A DNA stretch of 64,000 bases, from contig NZ_JABYQT010000006.1 in the NCBI RefSeq assembly GCF_020075495.1, forward strand, positions 62,001 through 126,000. Direction: 5' to 3'. The position numbers and the translations under genes were made by a program. Under the pieces are notes generated by a model. That model ran no database searches. It worked only from the letters and a program-made list of their open reading frames with translations, and was not told the DNA's origin. Source of the DNA: Vreelandella aquamarina. GTDB lineage: Bacteria > Pseudomonadota > Gammaproteobacteria > Pseudomonadales > Halomonadaceae. Shown piece by piece: positions 17,308-26,663 of the stretch. The stretch's first letter is position 1; each line of letters opens with the position of its first letter.

Positions 17308-17661
17308 ATGGAAAAGCAGGAACTGTTGCGTGATCTGATCGAGCCGATCTACCGCGCCAAATTTTGGATGCAGCTCATTGGCGTGATGCTGATTATCGGT
17401 GGGATCCTCTCGGCGCTGAGCATCGTCGGCATCATCGTGGCCTGGGTGCCCATCTGGGCGGGCGTGGTATTGATGCAGGCGGCCAAGGCAGCCGACAAAG
17501 TCTTCCAGAGCGGCGATGAGCGAGAAATGAAATTCGCGCTGAGCAAGATCAAGACATACTTCACCATCTTTGGAGTCATGACACTGCTCTATATCCTTTT
17601 CTTTGTGGGCATGCTTCTGTTCGGCGCCGCCAGTTTCGGCACGCTCATGTCGTCCTACTAA
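17308..17661 (+). CDS. Small membrane protein, DUF5362-like
   Basis: 117 residues with two long hydrophobic stretches in the first half (FWMQLIGVMLIIGGILSAL and GIIVAWVPIWAGVVLMQAAK). A charged amphipathic segment follows (FQSGDEREMKFALSKIKTYF) and then a final membrane helix. The layout matches DUF5362 proteins, whose function is unknown. The start at 17308 is chosen because GGAG lies 6 nt upstream; an ATG 12 bases earlier has no ribosome-binding site. Divergent from ilvD and ended by a clear terminator. Confidence 0.75.
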   Translation: MEKQELLRDLIEPIYRAKFWMQLIGVMLIIGGILSALSIVGIIVAWVPIWAGVVLMQAAKAADKVFQSGDEREMKFALSKIKTYFTIFGVMTLLYILFFVGMLLFGAASFGTLMSSY

Positions 17662-17693
17662 ATACGTTAGTTGGCCGGTCATGCTTGCCCATC

Positions 17694-17723
17694 AACGGCT
17701 ATCGCTCTGCGATAGCCGTTTTT
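17694..17723 (+). terminator. Intrinsic terminator after DUF5362-like gene
   Basis: An 11-12-bp stem (AACGGCTATCGC / GCGATAGCCGTT) is followed by TTT. Confidence 0.9.
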
Positions 17724-17869
17724 AGTGGCAGGTAGCTCGTGGCACCGTTCTACTGAGCGCATGTGCTTTTGCCTTCATCATGAACGCTCGGCATGAAGGC
17801 GCGACCTATGGCACCATATCCTGCCCGTCTCGCCCCCTGCGCTGCTTTCAGCGATGAAGGAACCCTGCC

Positions 17870-20800
17870 ATGCCGCTCTCGACCACACCGCCCCTTACTC
17901 CCGGATTCATGGTGGTGCACGCCAACCGCCTGGAAGACCTGCGGGGGCTTGCGGTGGAGTGGATGCGCCTGCACCCGCTGGGCCCGCTCGAGAACGAGAC
18001 CATCCTGGTGCAGAGCAACGGCATCGGCCAGTGGCTGAAGCTGGCCCTGGCGGAAGACCCGGCACAGGGCGGGGCCGGCATTGCCGCTGCGCTCGACGTC
18101 ACCCTGCCCGCGCGCTTTCTCTGGCAGGCCTACCGCACGGTGCTGACCGAGCTTACCGGCGACAGCGGCGCGGTGCCGGAAACCTCGCCGTTCGATAAAT
18201 CGCGCCTGGTATGGCGTTTGCTGCGCCTGCTGCCGGACCTGGCCACGCAGCCCGTGTTCGCGCCGCTTGCCCGCTTTCTGGAAACCGACCGCGACCAGCG
18301 CAAGCATTACCAGCTGGCCGAGCGCCTGGCGGACCTGTTCGACCAGTACCAGGTATACCGCGCCGACTGGCTGGACGCCTGGGCGATGGGCCGCGACGTG
18401 TTGATCAGCGCCCGCGGCGAAACCCGCCCGCTCGAGGAACACCAGCGCTGGCAACCCGCCCTGTGGCGCGCTCTGCGCGATGATGTCGCCGCCACCCAGG
18501 GCGAGGCGGGCCTGAACAGCAGCCGCGCCCAGGTGCACAGCCGCTTTCTGGCGGTGGCCGGGCAGCTCGAAGACGGCGGCTGCCCCCATGGCCTGCCCCG
18601 GCGGTTGATCATCTTCGGTATCTCGTCGCTTCCCCAGCAGACGCTGGAAGCGCTGGCCGCACTTTCGCGCTGCTGCCAGATCGTGCTGTGCGTGCACAAC
18701 CCCTGCCAGTACTACTGGGCAGATATCATCGAACACAAGGACCTGCTGCGCGCCCACCGCTACCGCCAGCGGCGCAAGGCCGGCATGCCAGACGCCCTGG
18801 ACGTACTTGGCGACGGCGACGTGGACAGCGCCCTGCACCTGCACGCCCAGCCGCTGCTGGCCGCCTGGGGCAAGCAGGGCCGCGACTACCTGCGCCTGCT
18901 CGACGAGCACGACGACGCCGGCAACTACCAGACCCTGTTCGAACAGCAGGCGCTGCGCATCGACATGTTCGAGCCGTTCACCACGGTTGATCACAGTTGC
19001 CTGCTCAGCCAGCTCCAGGACGACATTCGCGAGCTGCGCCCGGTGGCGGAAACGCAATCCACCTGGCCGGCGGTAGACGTAGAGCAGGACGACTCCATCG
19101 TCTTTCACATCGCCCACGGCCCCCAGCGCGAAGTGGAGATTCTGCACGACCAGCTGCTGGCCGCGTTCAGCGCTGACCCGGAACTGCGCCCGCGGGACAT
19201 CATCGTCATGGTGCCGGATATCGACCGCTACGCGCCGCATATCGAAGCGGTGTTCGGCCAGTACCGCTTGAACGCTCACCGTGCCAGCACCGGGCGTGAT
19301 GACCCGCGCTACATCCCCTATACGCTCTCGGATCAAGCCAGCCGCCACCGCCTGCCGCTGATGATCGCGCTCGAGAAGCTGCTGCGCCTGCCGGAGCTGC
19401 GCCTTTCGGTGAGTGACCTGCTGGACCTTCTCGACGTGCCCGCCCTGCGCGAGCGCTTCGGCATCGAAGAGAGCGACTTGCCCACGCTCAACCGCTGGAT
19501 CGAGGGGGCGGGTATCCGCTGGGGGCTCAACGCCGAACAGCGCACCCGGCTGGATCTCCCCAAGGGCCTGAGCCAGAACACCTGGGCCTTTGGCCTGCGC
19601 CGACTGCTTCTGGGTTACACCGTGGGGGTGGCCGGGGCGTGGCAGGGCATCGAGCCCTTCGATGATATCGGTGGGCTCGAAGCCTCGCTTGCCGGGCCGC
19701 TGGCCACGCTGCTTGAACGCCTGGAAGCGACTTGGGAAACGTTCTGCCAGCCCGCCACTGCCGCCGAGTGGGTGGCAAGGCTTCGCACGCTTCTGGAAAC
19801 CTTCTTCTTGACCGACGACGCCCAGGAGAGCGTCATGCTCACCAAGCTCGAAAGCGCGCTTCAGCAGGTACTGGAAAGCACCGAAGAAGCCGGGCTCGAT
19901 GAGCCACTGCCGCTTTCCATGGTACGCGAGCACTGGCTTTCACAGATCGACGAGCACAGCCTTTCCCAGCGTTTTCTGGCCGGTGCGGTCAACTTCGCCA
20001 CCCTCATGCCCATGCGTGCGATTCCGTTCAAGCGAGTGTGCCTTTTAGGCATGAACGACGGCGAGTACCCGCGCTCCCAGCCGCCGCTGGATTTCGATCT
20101 GATGGGCGGCGACTACCGCCCCGGCGACCGCTCGCGCCGCGAGGACGACCGCTACCTGTTCCTGGAAGCACTGCTCTCCGCCCGCCACCAGCTCTATATC
20201 AGCTGGGTGGGCCGCAGCCAGATCGACAACAACCCCATGCCGCCCTCGGTGCTGGTGGGCCAGCTGCGCGATCACCTGGCCGCCGGTTGGCAGAGCCAGG
20301 GCGAGACACCGCTTCTGGAGGCGCTGACCACCGAGCACCCGCTGCAACCGTTCAGCCCGCGCTACTTCGAAGGGCAGGCCCGCTCCCCCGCCGAGGCGCG
20401 GCTGTTCACCTACGCGCACGAGTGGCACGCGCTGCACACCCCGCCTGCCCCGCAGGATACCCAGACCAGCGCCCTGCCCACCTTCGAGCAGGACATTCCA
20501 CTCACGCTCGCCCAACTGGGCGGTTTTCTGCGCGAGCCGGTCAAGGCGTTCTTCAATAACCGCCTGGGGGTCTACTTTGAGCAGGAAGCGCTTGCCCAGC
20601 TGGATGTCGAGCCGTTCATCCTCGACGGCTTGCAGCACTGGCAGTTGCAGGACCAACTGATTGCCGCCCAGCGCCAGGCAGTGGATAACGGTGAGCCACG
20701 GGAAGACGCCATGTACGCCGCCCTCGAGCGCATCAAGGGCCAGGGGGTGCTGGCGGTAGGCGCCTTTGGCGAGCGCATGCGCGAGGCGCTGGCCGAACCC

Positions 20801-21475
20801 ATGGAAGCGCTGTTCTTCGAGTACCAGAAGGCGCTCAACGAGTGGCCCCACCGCGCCGATACCCCGCTGGCAGTGGCGTTCAGCGCCCACGGCCTGGAGG
20901 TGGCGGATTGGGTCAACGAGATTCGCACGGATGAAGAGGGCAACCGCTGCAGGCTGCTGCTGCTCAGCAGCAGCCTGATCAGCCAGGGGCGCGGGCGCGG
21001 CCAGTACCGCTGGCAACACCTGTTGCGCCCCTGGGTAGTACACCTGGCCGCCAATACGCAGACGCCCATGACCACCCAGCTGCTTTCCAAGGCGGGCCAC
21101 GTGCACCTGGCCCCGCTGGACGCCGACACGGCACGCACGCATCTGAACGACCTGCTGGCGTGCTGGCAGGCGGGCATGGAAAGCCCGCTGCCGCTCGCCC
21201 CCCAGGCAGCATTCGCCTGGCTGGGCAAGGAAGGCAGTGCGGAGAGTATCGAAGACGGTGCTGAACAGGATATCGAGGAGAGCGATGCCTACCGCGCGGC
21301 GGCCAGCGCCTACGAAGGCGACCGCTATCGCACCGGCGAAGTGCAGCAAAGCGCCTATCTGGCGCGCCAGTGGCCGAGTTTCAAGGCGCTTTACAACGCC
21401 TGCGCCCAGGGCCACGGCTTTGCCACGCTGGTTGAAACGCTCTACGCCCCGCTCTACCGCGCCATCAAGGAGTAG
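17870..21475 (+). CDS. recC: Exodeoxyribonuclease V gamma subunit
   Basis: A RecBCD scaffold subunit that splits the duplex and scans for Chi during double-strand-break repair. 1201 residues, slightly longer than E. coli RecC (1122). Opens with GFMVVHANRLEDLRGLAVEW and ETILVQSNGIGQWLKLAL, the usual start of the degenerate helicase fold. RVCLLGMNDGEYPRSQPPLDFD (~residue 722) is the second strongly conserved block. The C-terminal nuclease-like fold shows no catalytic motif, as expected. AAGGA precedes the ATG. Separated from recB and recD by pncB on the other strand. Confidence 0.95.
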   Translation: MPLSTTPPLTPGFMVVHANRLEDLRGLAVEWMRLHPLGPLENETILVQSNGIGQWLKLALAEDPAQGGAGIAAALDVTLPARFLWQAYRTVLTELTGDSGAVPETSPFDKSRLVWRLLRLLPDLATQPVFAPLARFLETDRDQRKHYQLAERLADLFDQYQVYRADWLDAWAMGRDVLISARGETRPLEEHQRWQPALWRALRDDVAATQGEAGLNSSRAQVHSRFLAVAGQLEDGGCPHGLPRRLIIFGISSLPQQTLEALAALSRCCQIVLCVHNPCQYYWADIIEHKDLLRAHRYRQRRKAGMPDALDVLGDGDVDSALHLHAQPLLAAWGKQGRDYLRLLDEHDDAGNYQTLFEQQALRIDMFEPFTTVDHSCLLSQLQDDIRELRPVAETQSTWPAVDVEQDDSIVFHIAHGPQREVEILHDQLLAAFSADPELRPRDIIVMVPDIDRYAPHIEAVFGQYRLNAHRASTGRDDPRYIPYTLSDQASRHRLPLMIALEKLLRLPELRLSVSDLLDLLDVPALRERFGIEESDLPTLNRWIEGAGIRWGLNAEQRTRLDLPKGLSQNTWAFGLRRLLLGYTVGVAGAWQGIEPFDDIGGLEASLAGPLATLLERLEATWETFCQPATAAEWVARLRTLLETFFLTDDAQESVMLTKLESALQQVLESTEEAGLDEPLPLSMVREHWLSQIDEHSLSQRFLAGAVNFATLMPMRAIPFKRVCLLGMNDGEYPRSQPPLDFDLMGGDYRPGDRSRREDDRYLFLEALLSARHQLYISWVGRSQIDNNPMPPSVLVGQLRDHLAAGWQSQGETPLLEALTTEHPLQPFSPRYFEGQARSPAEARLFTYAHEWHALHTPPAPQDTQTSALPTFEQDIPLTLAQLGGFLREPVKAFFNNRLGVYFEQEALAQLDVEPFILDGLQHWQLQDQLIAAQRQAVDNGEPREDAMYAALERIKGQGVLAVGAFGERMREALAEPMEALFFEYQKALNEWPHRADTPLAVAFSAHGLEVADWVNEIRTDEEGNRCRLLLLSSSLISQGRGRGQYRWQHLLRPWVVHLAANTQTPMTTQLLSKAGHVHLAPLDADTARTHLNDLLACWQAGMESPLPLAPQAAFAWLGKEGSAESIEDGAEQDIEESDAYRAAASAYEGDRYRTGEVQQSAYLARQWPSFKALYNACAQGHGFATLVETLYAPLYRAIKE

Positions 21476-21490
21476 CGGCGCGGCAACGGC

Positions 21491-22672
21491 TCAACGGTGG
21501 TGGCCGTTGAGCGCCAGCACCCGCTTGGCCAGCGAGATCATTTCCGGGTCGCCGGTGTTCTTTTCCGGCACGTCGGAAAGCTTGATCACCGGCAGCCAGC
21601 CCTGCCCTTCGGGGCGGGCATCGACCATCTTGATCACCATGTTCATCGGGTCCACCCCCACATCGTTGGTGAAGTTGGTGCCGATGCCAAAGGCCATGCC
21701 GATCTGGTCCTGGCAGAACGTCTGGATACGCTCGACCTTCTCCGGGGTCAGCGCATCCGAGAAGATGATCGTCTTGCTCAGCGGGTTCACACCCAGGCGC
21801 TGGTAGTGGCTGATGGTTTGCGCCGCGAAGTCGATGGGGTCGCCGCTGTCGTGGCGCACGCCGTCAAACAGCTTGGCGAACTTCTTGTCGAAGCTGTCGA
21901 AGAAGGCTTTCGAAGTGAAGGTATCGGTCAGCGCAATGCCCAGATCCCCCCGGTATACGTCCACCCAGTTCTCCAGCGCCAGGCTGTTGGCCATCTTGAA
22001 GCCGAAGCGCGCGCCGTGGAACATGAACCACTCGTGGGCGTGGGTGCCGATCGGCTTGACGCCGTGGCGCATGGCCAGCAGCACGTTGCTGGTACCGGTG
22101 AACGACTCGCCGCCGTGGTGGCGAAGCGCGCCCACCACGCGGTCGTGCACGTCGAACGAGAAGCGCCGCCGGGTGCCGAACTCGGCAATCTTCAGGCCCA
22201 TCTGGCGGTAGTGCTCGATCTTTTCCTGGGTACGCTGCTCGATCAGCGCATGGCTATCCTGTGATACCGTAATGCCGCGCAGGCGATACCAGAGCTCGCT
22301 GATCAACGACATCAGCGGTACTTCCCACAAGATGGTGCGATACCACGGGCCTTCGATCATCACCGAGAGATCCGTCCCCTCCTGCTCGATCACCACTTCG
22401 CTCGAGTCGTAGCGAAAGCCCGCCAGAAAATCGAGATAAGTGGGGTCAAGATACGGACAGGTGATCTCGAGATAGCGCTTCTCGTCTGCGCTCAGGCGCA
22501 GCGTCTGCATGTTGTCGACTTCACGACGCAACGCCGCGCCAAAGCCTTCCGGGAACTCATGCTCGCCGCGATTGATGAAAGCGTAACGTACATGCGCGTA
22601 CGGAAAGCGTTTGATCACGGCATTCTGCATCGTGATCTTGTAGAAGTCGTTATCCAGAAGCGAGGTCAGCAT
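21491..22672 (-). CDS. pncB: Nicotinate phosphoribosyltransferase
   Basis: NAD salvage: nicotinate plus PRPP (with ATP) gives nicotinate mononucleotide. 393 residues, matching E. coli PncB (400). Motifs: LLDNDFYKITMQNAV at the N-terminus, FGTRRRFSFDVHDR (~165), TSNVLLAMRHGVKPIGTHAH (~195, containing the autophosphorylated His region) and RHDSGDPIDFAAQ (~275). It lies antiparallel between recC and recB with 15 bp to the recC stop, so it is convergent with recC and divergent from recB. Confidence 0.95.
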   Translation of the reverse strand: MLTSLLDNDFYKITMQNAVIKRFPYAHVRYAFINRGEHEFPEGFGAALRREVDNMQTLRLSADEKRYLEITCPYLDPTYLDFLAGFRYDSSEVVIEQEGTDLSVMIEGPWYRTILWEVPLMSLISELWYRLRGITVSQDSHALIEQRTQEKIEHYRQMGLKIAEFGTRRRFSFDVHDRVVGALRHHGGESFTGTSNVLLAMRHGVKPIGTHAHEWFMFHGARFGFKMANSLALENWVDVYRGDLGIALTDTFTSKAFFDSFDKKFAKLFDGVRHDSGDPIDFAAQTISHYQRLGVNPLSKTIIFSDALTPEKVERIQTFCQDQIGMAFGIGTNFTNDVGVDPMNMVIKMVDARPEGQGWLPVIKLSDVPEKNTGDPEMISLAKRVLALNGHHR

Positions 22673-22913
22673 GGAGTCTCATCGTCAGCGTGAACGTAAA
22701 GCCGCGGTAGTGTAAACGGGTCGCCTCTATCATGGCGAGCCGACAAGATTAGCAGCTGGCGGCACTATCTCCCAGCCCGCCCGCCGCTCAAGCCGCGCCA
22801 TGGGCCCTTTTTTGCGCCGCTTTTGCTCCCTACTGGCCATCGCGATATAGTGCCCGCTACCGCCCCTTCCTCGCCAGGGGCGCTCTGTTTTGCGCCTGCC
22901 GTGGAGATCAGCG

Positions 22914-25900
22914 ATGAGCCAGCCTGCCCCGCTCAACCCCTTGAGCCTGCCTCTTCACGGCAGCCGCCTGATCGAAGCCAGCGCCGGTACCGGCAAGACC
23001 TTCACCATCGCGCTGTTATACGTGCGCCTGGTGCTGGGCGCACGCCACCCGGAAGACGACGCCGCGTTCATCCGCCCGCTGACCCCGCCGGAGATTCTGG
23101 TGGTCACCTTCACCAACGCGGCTACCCAGGAGCTTCGCGAGCGGATTCGCAACCGCCTAGTGGAAGCCGCAGAGGTCTTTCGTGAAGACCAGGCCCTTGC
23201 CGACTCCCCGAGCGACCCTTTGCTTCTCGAGCTGCGCAGTGAGTATTCACCCTCGGCCTGGCCCGCCTGCGCACGGCGCCTGGCGCTTGCCGCCGAGTGG
23301 ATGGACGAGGCGGCGGTGTCCACCATTCACAGCTGGTGTTACCGCATGCTGCGCGAGCACGCGTTCGATAGCGGCAGCCTCTTCTCGCTGAACCTGGAGA
23401 ACGATCAGCGCGAGCTTGAGCAGGACGTGGTGCGCGACTACTGGCGCACCTTCTACTACGCCCTGGAAAGCGACGCGCTGGAGAGCATTGTGGGCTACTG
23501 GCCCTCTCCGGATGCCCTGCACGCAAGCCTTCAGCGCCTGTTGCCCGAGTGCGACGCCCTGGGCGAGCCGCGCCCTGAGCCTGCGCAAACGCTTGCGACC
23601 TGCCAGGCCGCCCGCGCCGCCAAGCTTGAAGCACTCAAGGCCCCCTGGGCCAGCTGGCTGGATGAGCTGGTACCAGCCCTTGAAGACGCCGCAAAGCGCA
23701 AGGCCTTCAAGGGCCAGAGCTTCAATGCCAAGAGCCGCGCCAACTGGCTGGGAGCGCTCAAAGAGTGGAGTGAAGGCAGCAGTGATCGCCCGGCCCTTAC
23801 CGACGCCGCCTGGAAGCGCATGACCCCGGAGGGCATGGTAGAAATCTGGAAAGAGGGCGCACCGCCCTGCCCGGCGGCCTGGGAGGCGCTGGCCGCGCTT
23901 CCCGGCGAGCTCAACGCCCTGCCCGAGCCGCGCAACGATCTTCTGATTCACGCCGTGCAGTGGTGCCGCGCCCGGCTGGAGCGCGAGCAGGAGCGCCGCG
24001 CCGAAATGGGCCCGAACGATTTGTTGACCCACTTGGACCGCGCCCTGCAAGGCCCGAACCGGGAAGCGTTGGCCGCGCAGATCCTGCGCCAGTTTCCGGT
24101 CGCGCTGATCGACGAGTTCCAGGACACCGACCCGATCCAGTACCGAATCTTCAACGCCGTGTATGACGCTGCAAAGCCGCGCCGCGACAGCGCCATCCTG
24201 CTGATTGGCGACCCCAAGCAGGCCATCTACGCCTTCCGCGGCGCGGATATCTTCACCTACCTGAAGGCCCGCCAGGACACCGAAGGCCGCCACGTTACCC
24301 TGGGCACTAACTTCCGTTCGAGCAAGGCCATGGTAGAAGCGGTCAACCACTGCTTTCACTACGCCGACCAGCACGACGCCGGCGCCTTTCTGTTTCGCGA
24401 TGCCGCCGGCCACAACCCGCTGCCCTTTCTGCCCGTCAAGGCCAAGGGCCGCCGCGAACAGCTGGTGTGGAACGGCGCACCGCTGCCCGCCATGACGCTG
24501 TGGGAACTCGCAAGCGACGAGCCGCTTTCCAAGACCACCTATCAGCTGGAAATGGCCGAACGCTGCGCCTCACACATGGCCGAGCTGCTTAACGCCGGGC
24601 GCCAGCAGGAAGCCGGCTTTGCCCTCGATGGCGACCTCACCCCGCTCAAGCCCTCGGACATGGCGGTGCTGGTCAACGGCCTGCAGGAAGCCCGCGCCAT
24701 TCGCCTGGCGCTGGAGAGCCGCGGCGTGAAAAGCGTGTACCTCTCGGATAACGACAAGGTATTCAGCTCGCCTGTTGCCCAGCAGCTGGAAACCTGCCTG
24801 CGCGCCTGCGCCGAGCCCCAGGCAAGCTCACGCCAGGCGGAAGCCAAGCTGCGCGCCGCCCTTGCCACGCCGCTTCTCGGCCTGACGCTTGCAGAGCTTG
24901 ACCACCTGAACCAGAGCGAGCTTGCCTGGGAAGCGCGGGTCGAGCAGTTCAGCCGCTACCACCGCCTGTGGCAGCGCCAGGGGGTGCTGCCGCTGGTGCG
25001 CCGGCTGATGGTCGATTTTGCCATTGCCGAGCGGTTGCTGGGCGAGTTTGCCGAGGGTGAGCGCTTGCTTACCGACCTGCTGCACCTGGGCGAGCTGCTT
25101 CAGCAGGCGAGCCAGGAGCTTGACGGCGAACACGCCCTGATCCGTTTTCTGACGGAAGCCATTGCGGAGCCTGAAAGCCACGGCGACAGCCACAAGCTGC
25201 GCCTGGAAAGCGACGCCGACCTGGTCAAGGTGGTCACCATCCACAAATCCAAGGGGCTTGAGTACCCGCTGGTATTTCTGCCCTTCATCGCCAATCACCG
25301 CCCCACGAAAGAGAGCGACGTGCCGCTGCGCTGGCACGACGGCGAAGGCAACCTGCAGTTGAGCCTCGGCGCCGACGAGCACACCCTGGCCACCGCCGAC
25401 CGCGAACGCCTGGGCGAAGACTTGCGCAAGCTGTACGTGGCGCTTACCCGTGCCCGCCACGCCACCTGGCTTGGCCTGGCCCCGCTGAAGGACGGCGAAG
25501 GCAGTGCACTGGGCTACCTGTTGAATGGCGGCAAGGCCATTGCCCCCGCCGAGCTGGGCAAGGCGCTGGAAGCGCTGGTGGATGACAGCGAGATTGCCCT
25601 GGTGCCCGTGCCTCAGGCCACCGCCCAACGCTTCACGCCAGAGGCGCAACACACAACGCTGGGCCAGGCGCGCACGCCCAGCCGCCCGGCCCGCGAGCAG
25701 TGGTGGATTGCCAGCTACTCGGCGCTACGCACCTCCGGCGAGGTGTCCGGCACATTAATGGCGCCTTCCCCCCCCACGCCAGAGCCCACCACGCCCCAGG
25801 AAGCCACCACCTTCGAAGTGCTGGACGAACCCCAGGACCTGCTGTTCGATGCGCCGTTTGCCCCGCAGGCCGGTCTTGACACCGCTCAGGCACAAAGCGC

Positions 25901-26663
25901 CCCTGTAGAGGAAGCCGCTCACCTGCACCGCTTTCCGCGTGGCCCCGGCCCCGGCACCTTTCTGCATGGGCTTTTAGAGTGGGCGGGAAAGCTCGGGTTC
26001 AAGCAAGCCCTGGAAGACGCCCCGGCCCGCGAAGACGCCTTGCGCCGCCGCCTGCAGCTGCGCGGCTGGCAGGCGTGGTATGAAACACTGGAGAGCTGGC
26101 TTTCAGGGCTTCTACACGCCCCGCTGCCGCTGCCCGGCCAGCAACGCGTGGCATTGAATCAGTTGAGCGGCTACCAGGTGGAGCTGGAGTTCTGGTTTGC
26201 CGCCCATCAGGTCGATACCCAGGCGCTGGACGCCTTGGTGAGCAAGCACTTACTCCCCGGCACCCCCCGGCCCGCGCTGGATGCCGACACGCTGAACGGC
26301 ATGCTCAAGGGCTTTATCGATCTGGCCTTCGAATTCGAAGGGCGCTTCTACGTGCTGGACTGGAAATCCAACTACCTGGGCGGCGACGATAGCGCCTACA
26401 CCTTGGATGCGCTCAGCACCGCACTGCTGGAAAAACGCTACGACCTGCAGGCTGCGCTCTATCTGCTGGCGCTTCACCGCCTGCTCAAGGCCCGCCTGCC
26501 GGACTACGACCCGTACCGCCACCTGGGCGGCTCGCTCACGGTGTTTCTGCGCGGCAGCCGCACCGCCCAGCGCGGCGTGCATGCAGAGCCCGCCCCGGTG
26601 GCACTGATCGAAGCGCTGGACGCCCTTTTTGCCGGCACCGCCCGCCAGGAGGCAACCGCATGA
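22914..26663 (+). CDS. recB: Exodeoxyribonuclease V beta subunit
   Basis: The 3'-5' helicase and only nuclease of RecBCD. 1249 residues (E. coli 1180). Walker A EASAGTGKTFTI (~residue 22), VTFTNAATQELRERIR motif Ia (~64), LIDEFQDTDPIQY Walker B (~395), LIGDPKQAIYAFRGADIFTY (~430), TIHKSKGLEYPLVFLPF (~770) and LYVALTRARHATW (~845). The nuclease domain has FLHGLLEW and FYVLDWKSNYLGG with the D-x-K catalytic pair (~1145). The start at 22914 has GGAG 8 nt upstream; an earlier in-frame start does not. Its stop overlaps recD. Confidence 0.96.
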   Translation: MSQPAPLNPLSLPLHGSRLIEASAGTGKTFTIALLYVRLVLGARHPEDDAAFIRPLTPPEILVVTFTNAATQELRERIRNRLVEAAEVFREDQALADSPSDPLLLELRSEYSPSAWPACARRLALAAEWMDEAAVSTIHSWCYRMLREHAFDSGSLFSLNLENDQRELEQDVVRDYWRTFYYALESDALESIVGYWPSPDALHASLQRLLPECDALGEPRPEPAQTLATCQAARAAKLEALKAPWASWLDELVPALEDAAKRKAFKGQSFNAKSRANWLGALKEWSEGSSDRPALTDAAWKRMTPEGMVEIWKEGAPPCPAAWEALAALPGELNALPEPRNDLLIHAVQWCRARLEREQERRAEMGPNDLLTHLDRALQGPNREALAAQILRQFPVALIDEFQDTDPIQYRIFNAVYDAAKPRRDSAILLIGDPKQAIYAFRGADIFTYLKARQDTEGRHVTLGTNFRSSKAMVEAVNHCFHYADQHDAGAFLFRDAAGHNPLPFLPVKAKGRREQLVWNGAPLPAMTLWELASDEPLSKTTYQLEMAERCASHMAELLNAGRQQEAGFALDGDLTPLKPSDMAVLVNGLQEARAIRLALESRGVKSVYLSDNDKVFSSPVAQQLETCLRACAEPQASSRQAEAKLRAALATPLLGLTLAELDHLNQSELAWEARVEQFSRYHRLWQRQGVLPLVRRLMVDFAIAERLLGEFAEGERLLTDLLHLGELLQQASQELDGEHALIRFLTEAIAEPESHGDSHKLRLESDADLVKVVTIHKSKGLEYPLVFLPFIANHRPTKESDVPLRWHDGEGNLQLSLGADEHTLATADRERLGEDLRKLYVALTRARHATWLGLAPLKDGEGSALGYLLNGGKAIAPAELGKALEALVDDSEIALVPVPQATAQRFTPEAQHTTLGQARTPSRPAREQWWIASYSALRTSGEVSGTLMAPSPPTPEPTTPQEATTFEVLDEPQDLLFDAPFAPQAGLDTAQAQSAPVEEAAHLHRFPRGPGPGTFLHGLLEWAGKLGFKQALEDAPAREDALRRRLQLRGWQAWYETLESWLSGLLHAPLPLPGQQRVALNQLSGYQVELEFWFAAHQVDTQALDALVSKHLLPGTPRPALDADTLNGMLKGFIDLAFEFEGRFYVLDWKSNYLGGDDSAYTLDALSTALLEKRYDLQAALYLLALHRLLKARLPDYDPYRHLGGSLTVFLRGSRTAQRGVHAEPAPVALIEALDALFAGTARQEATA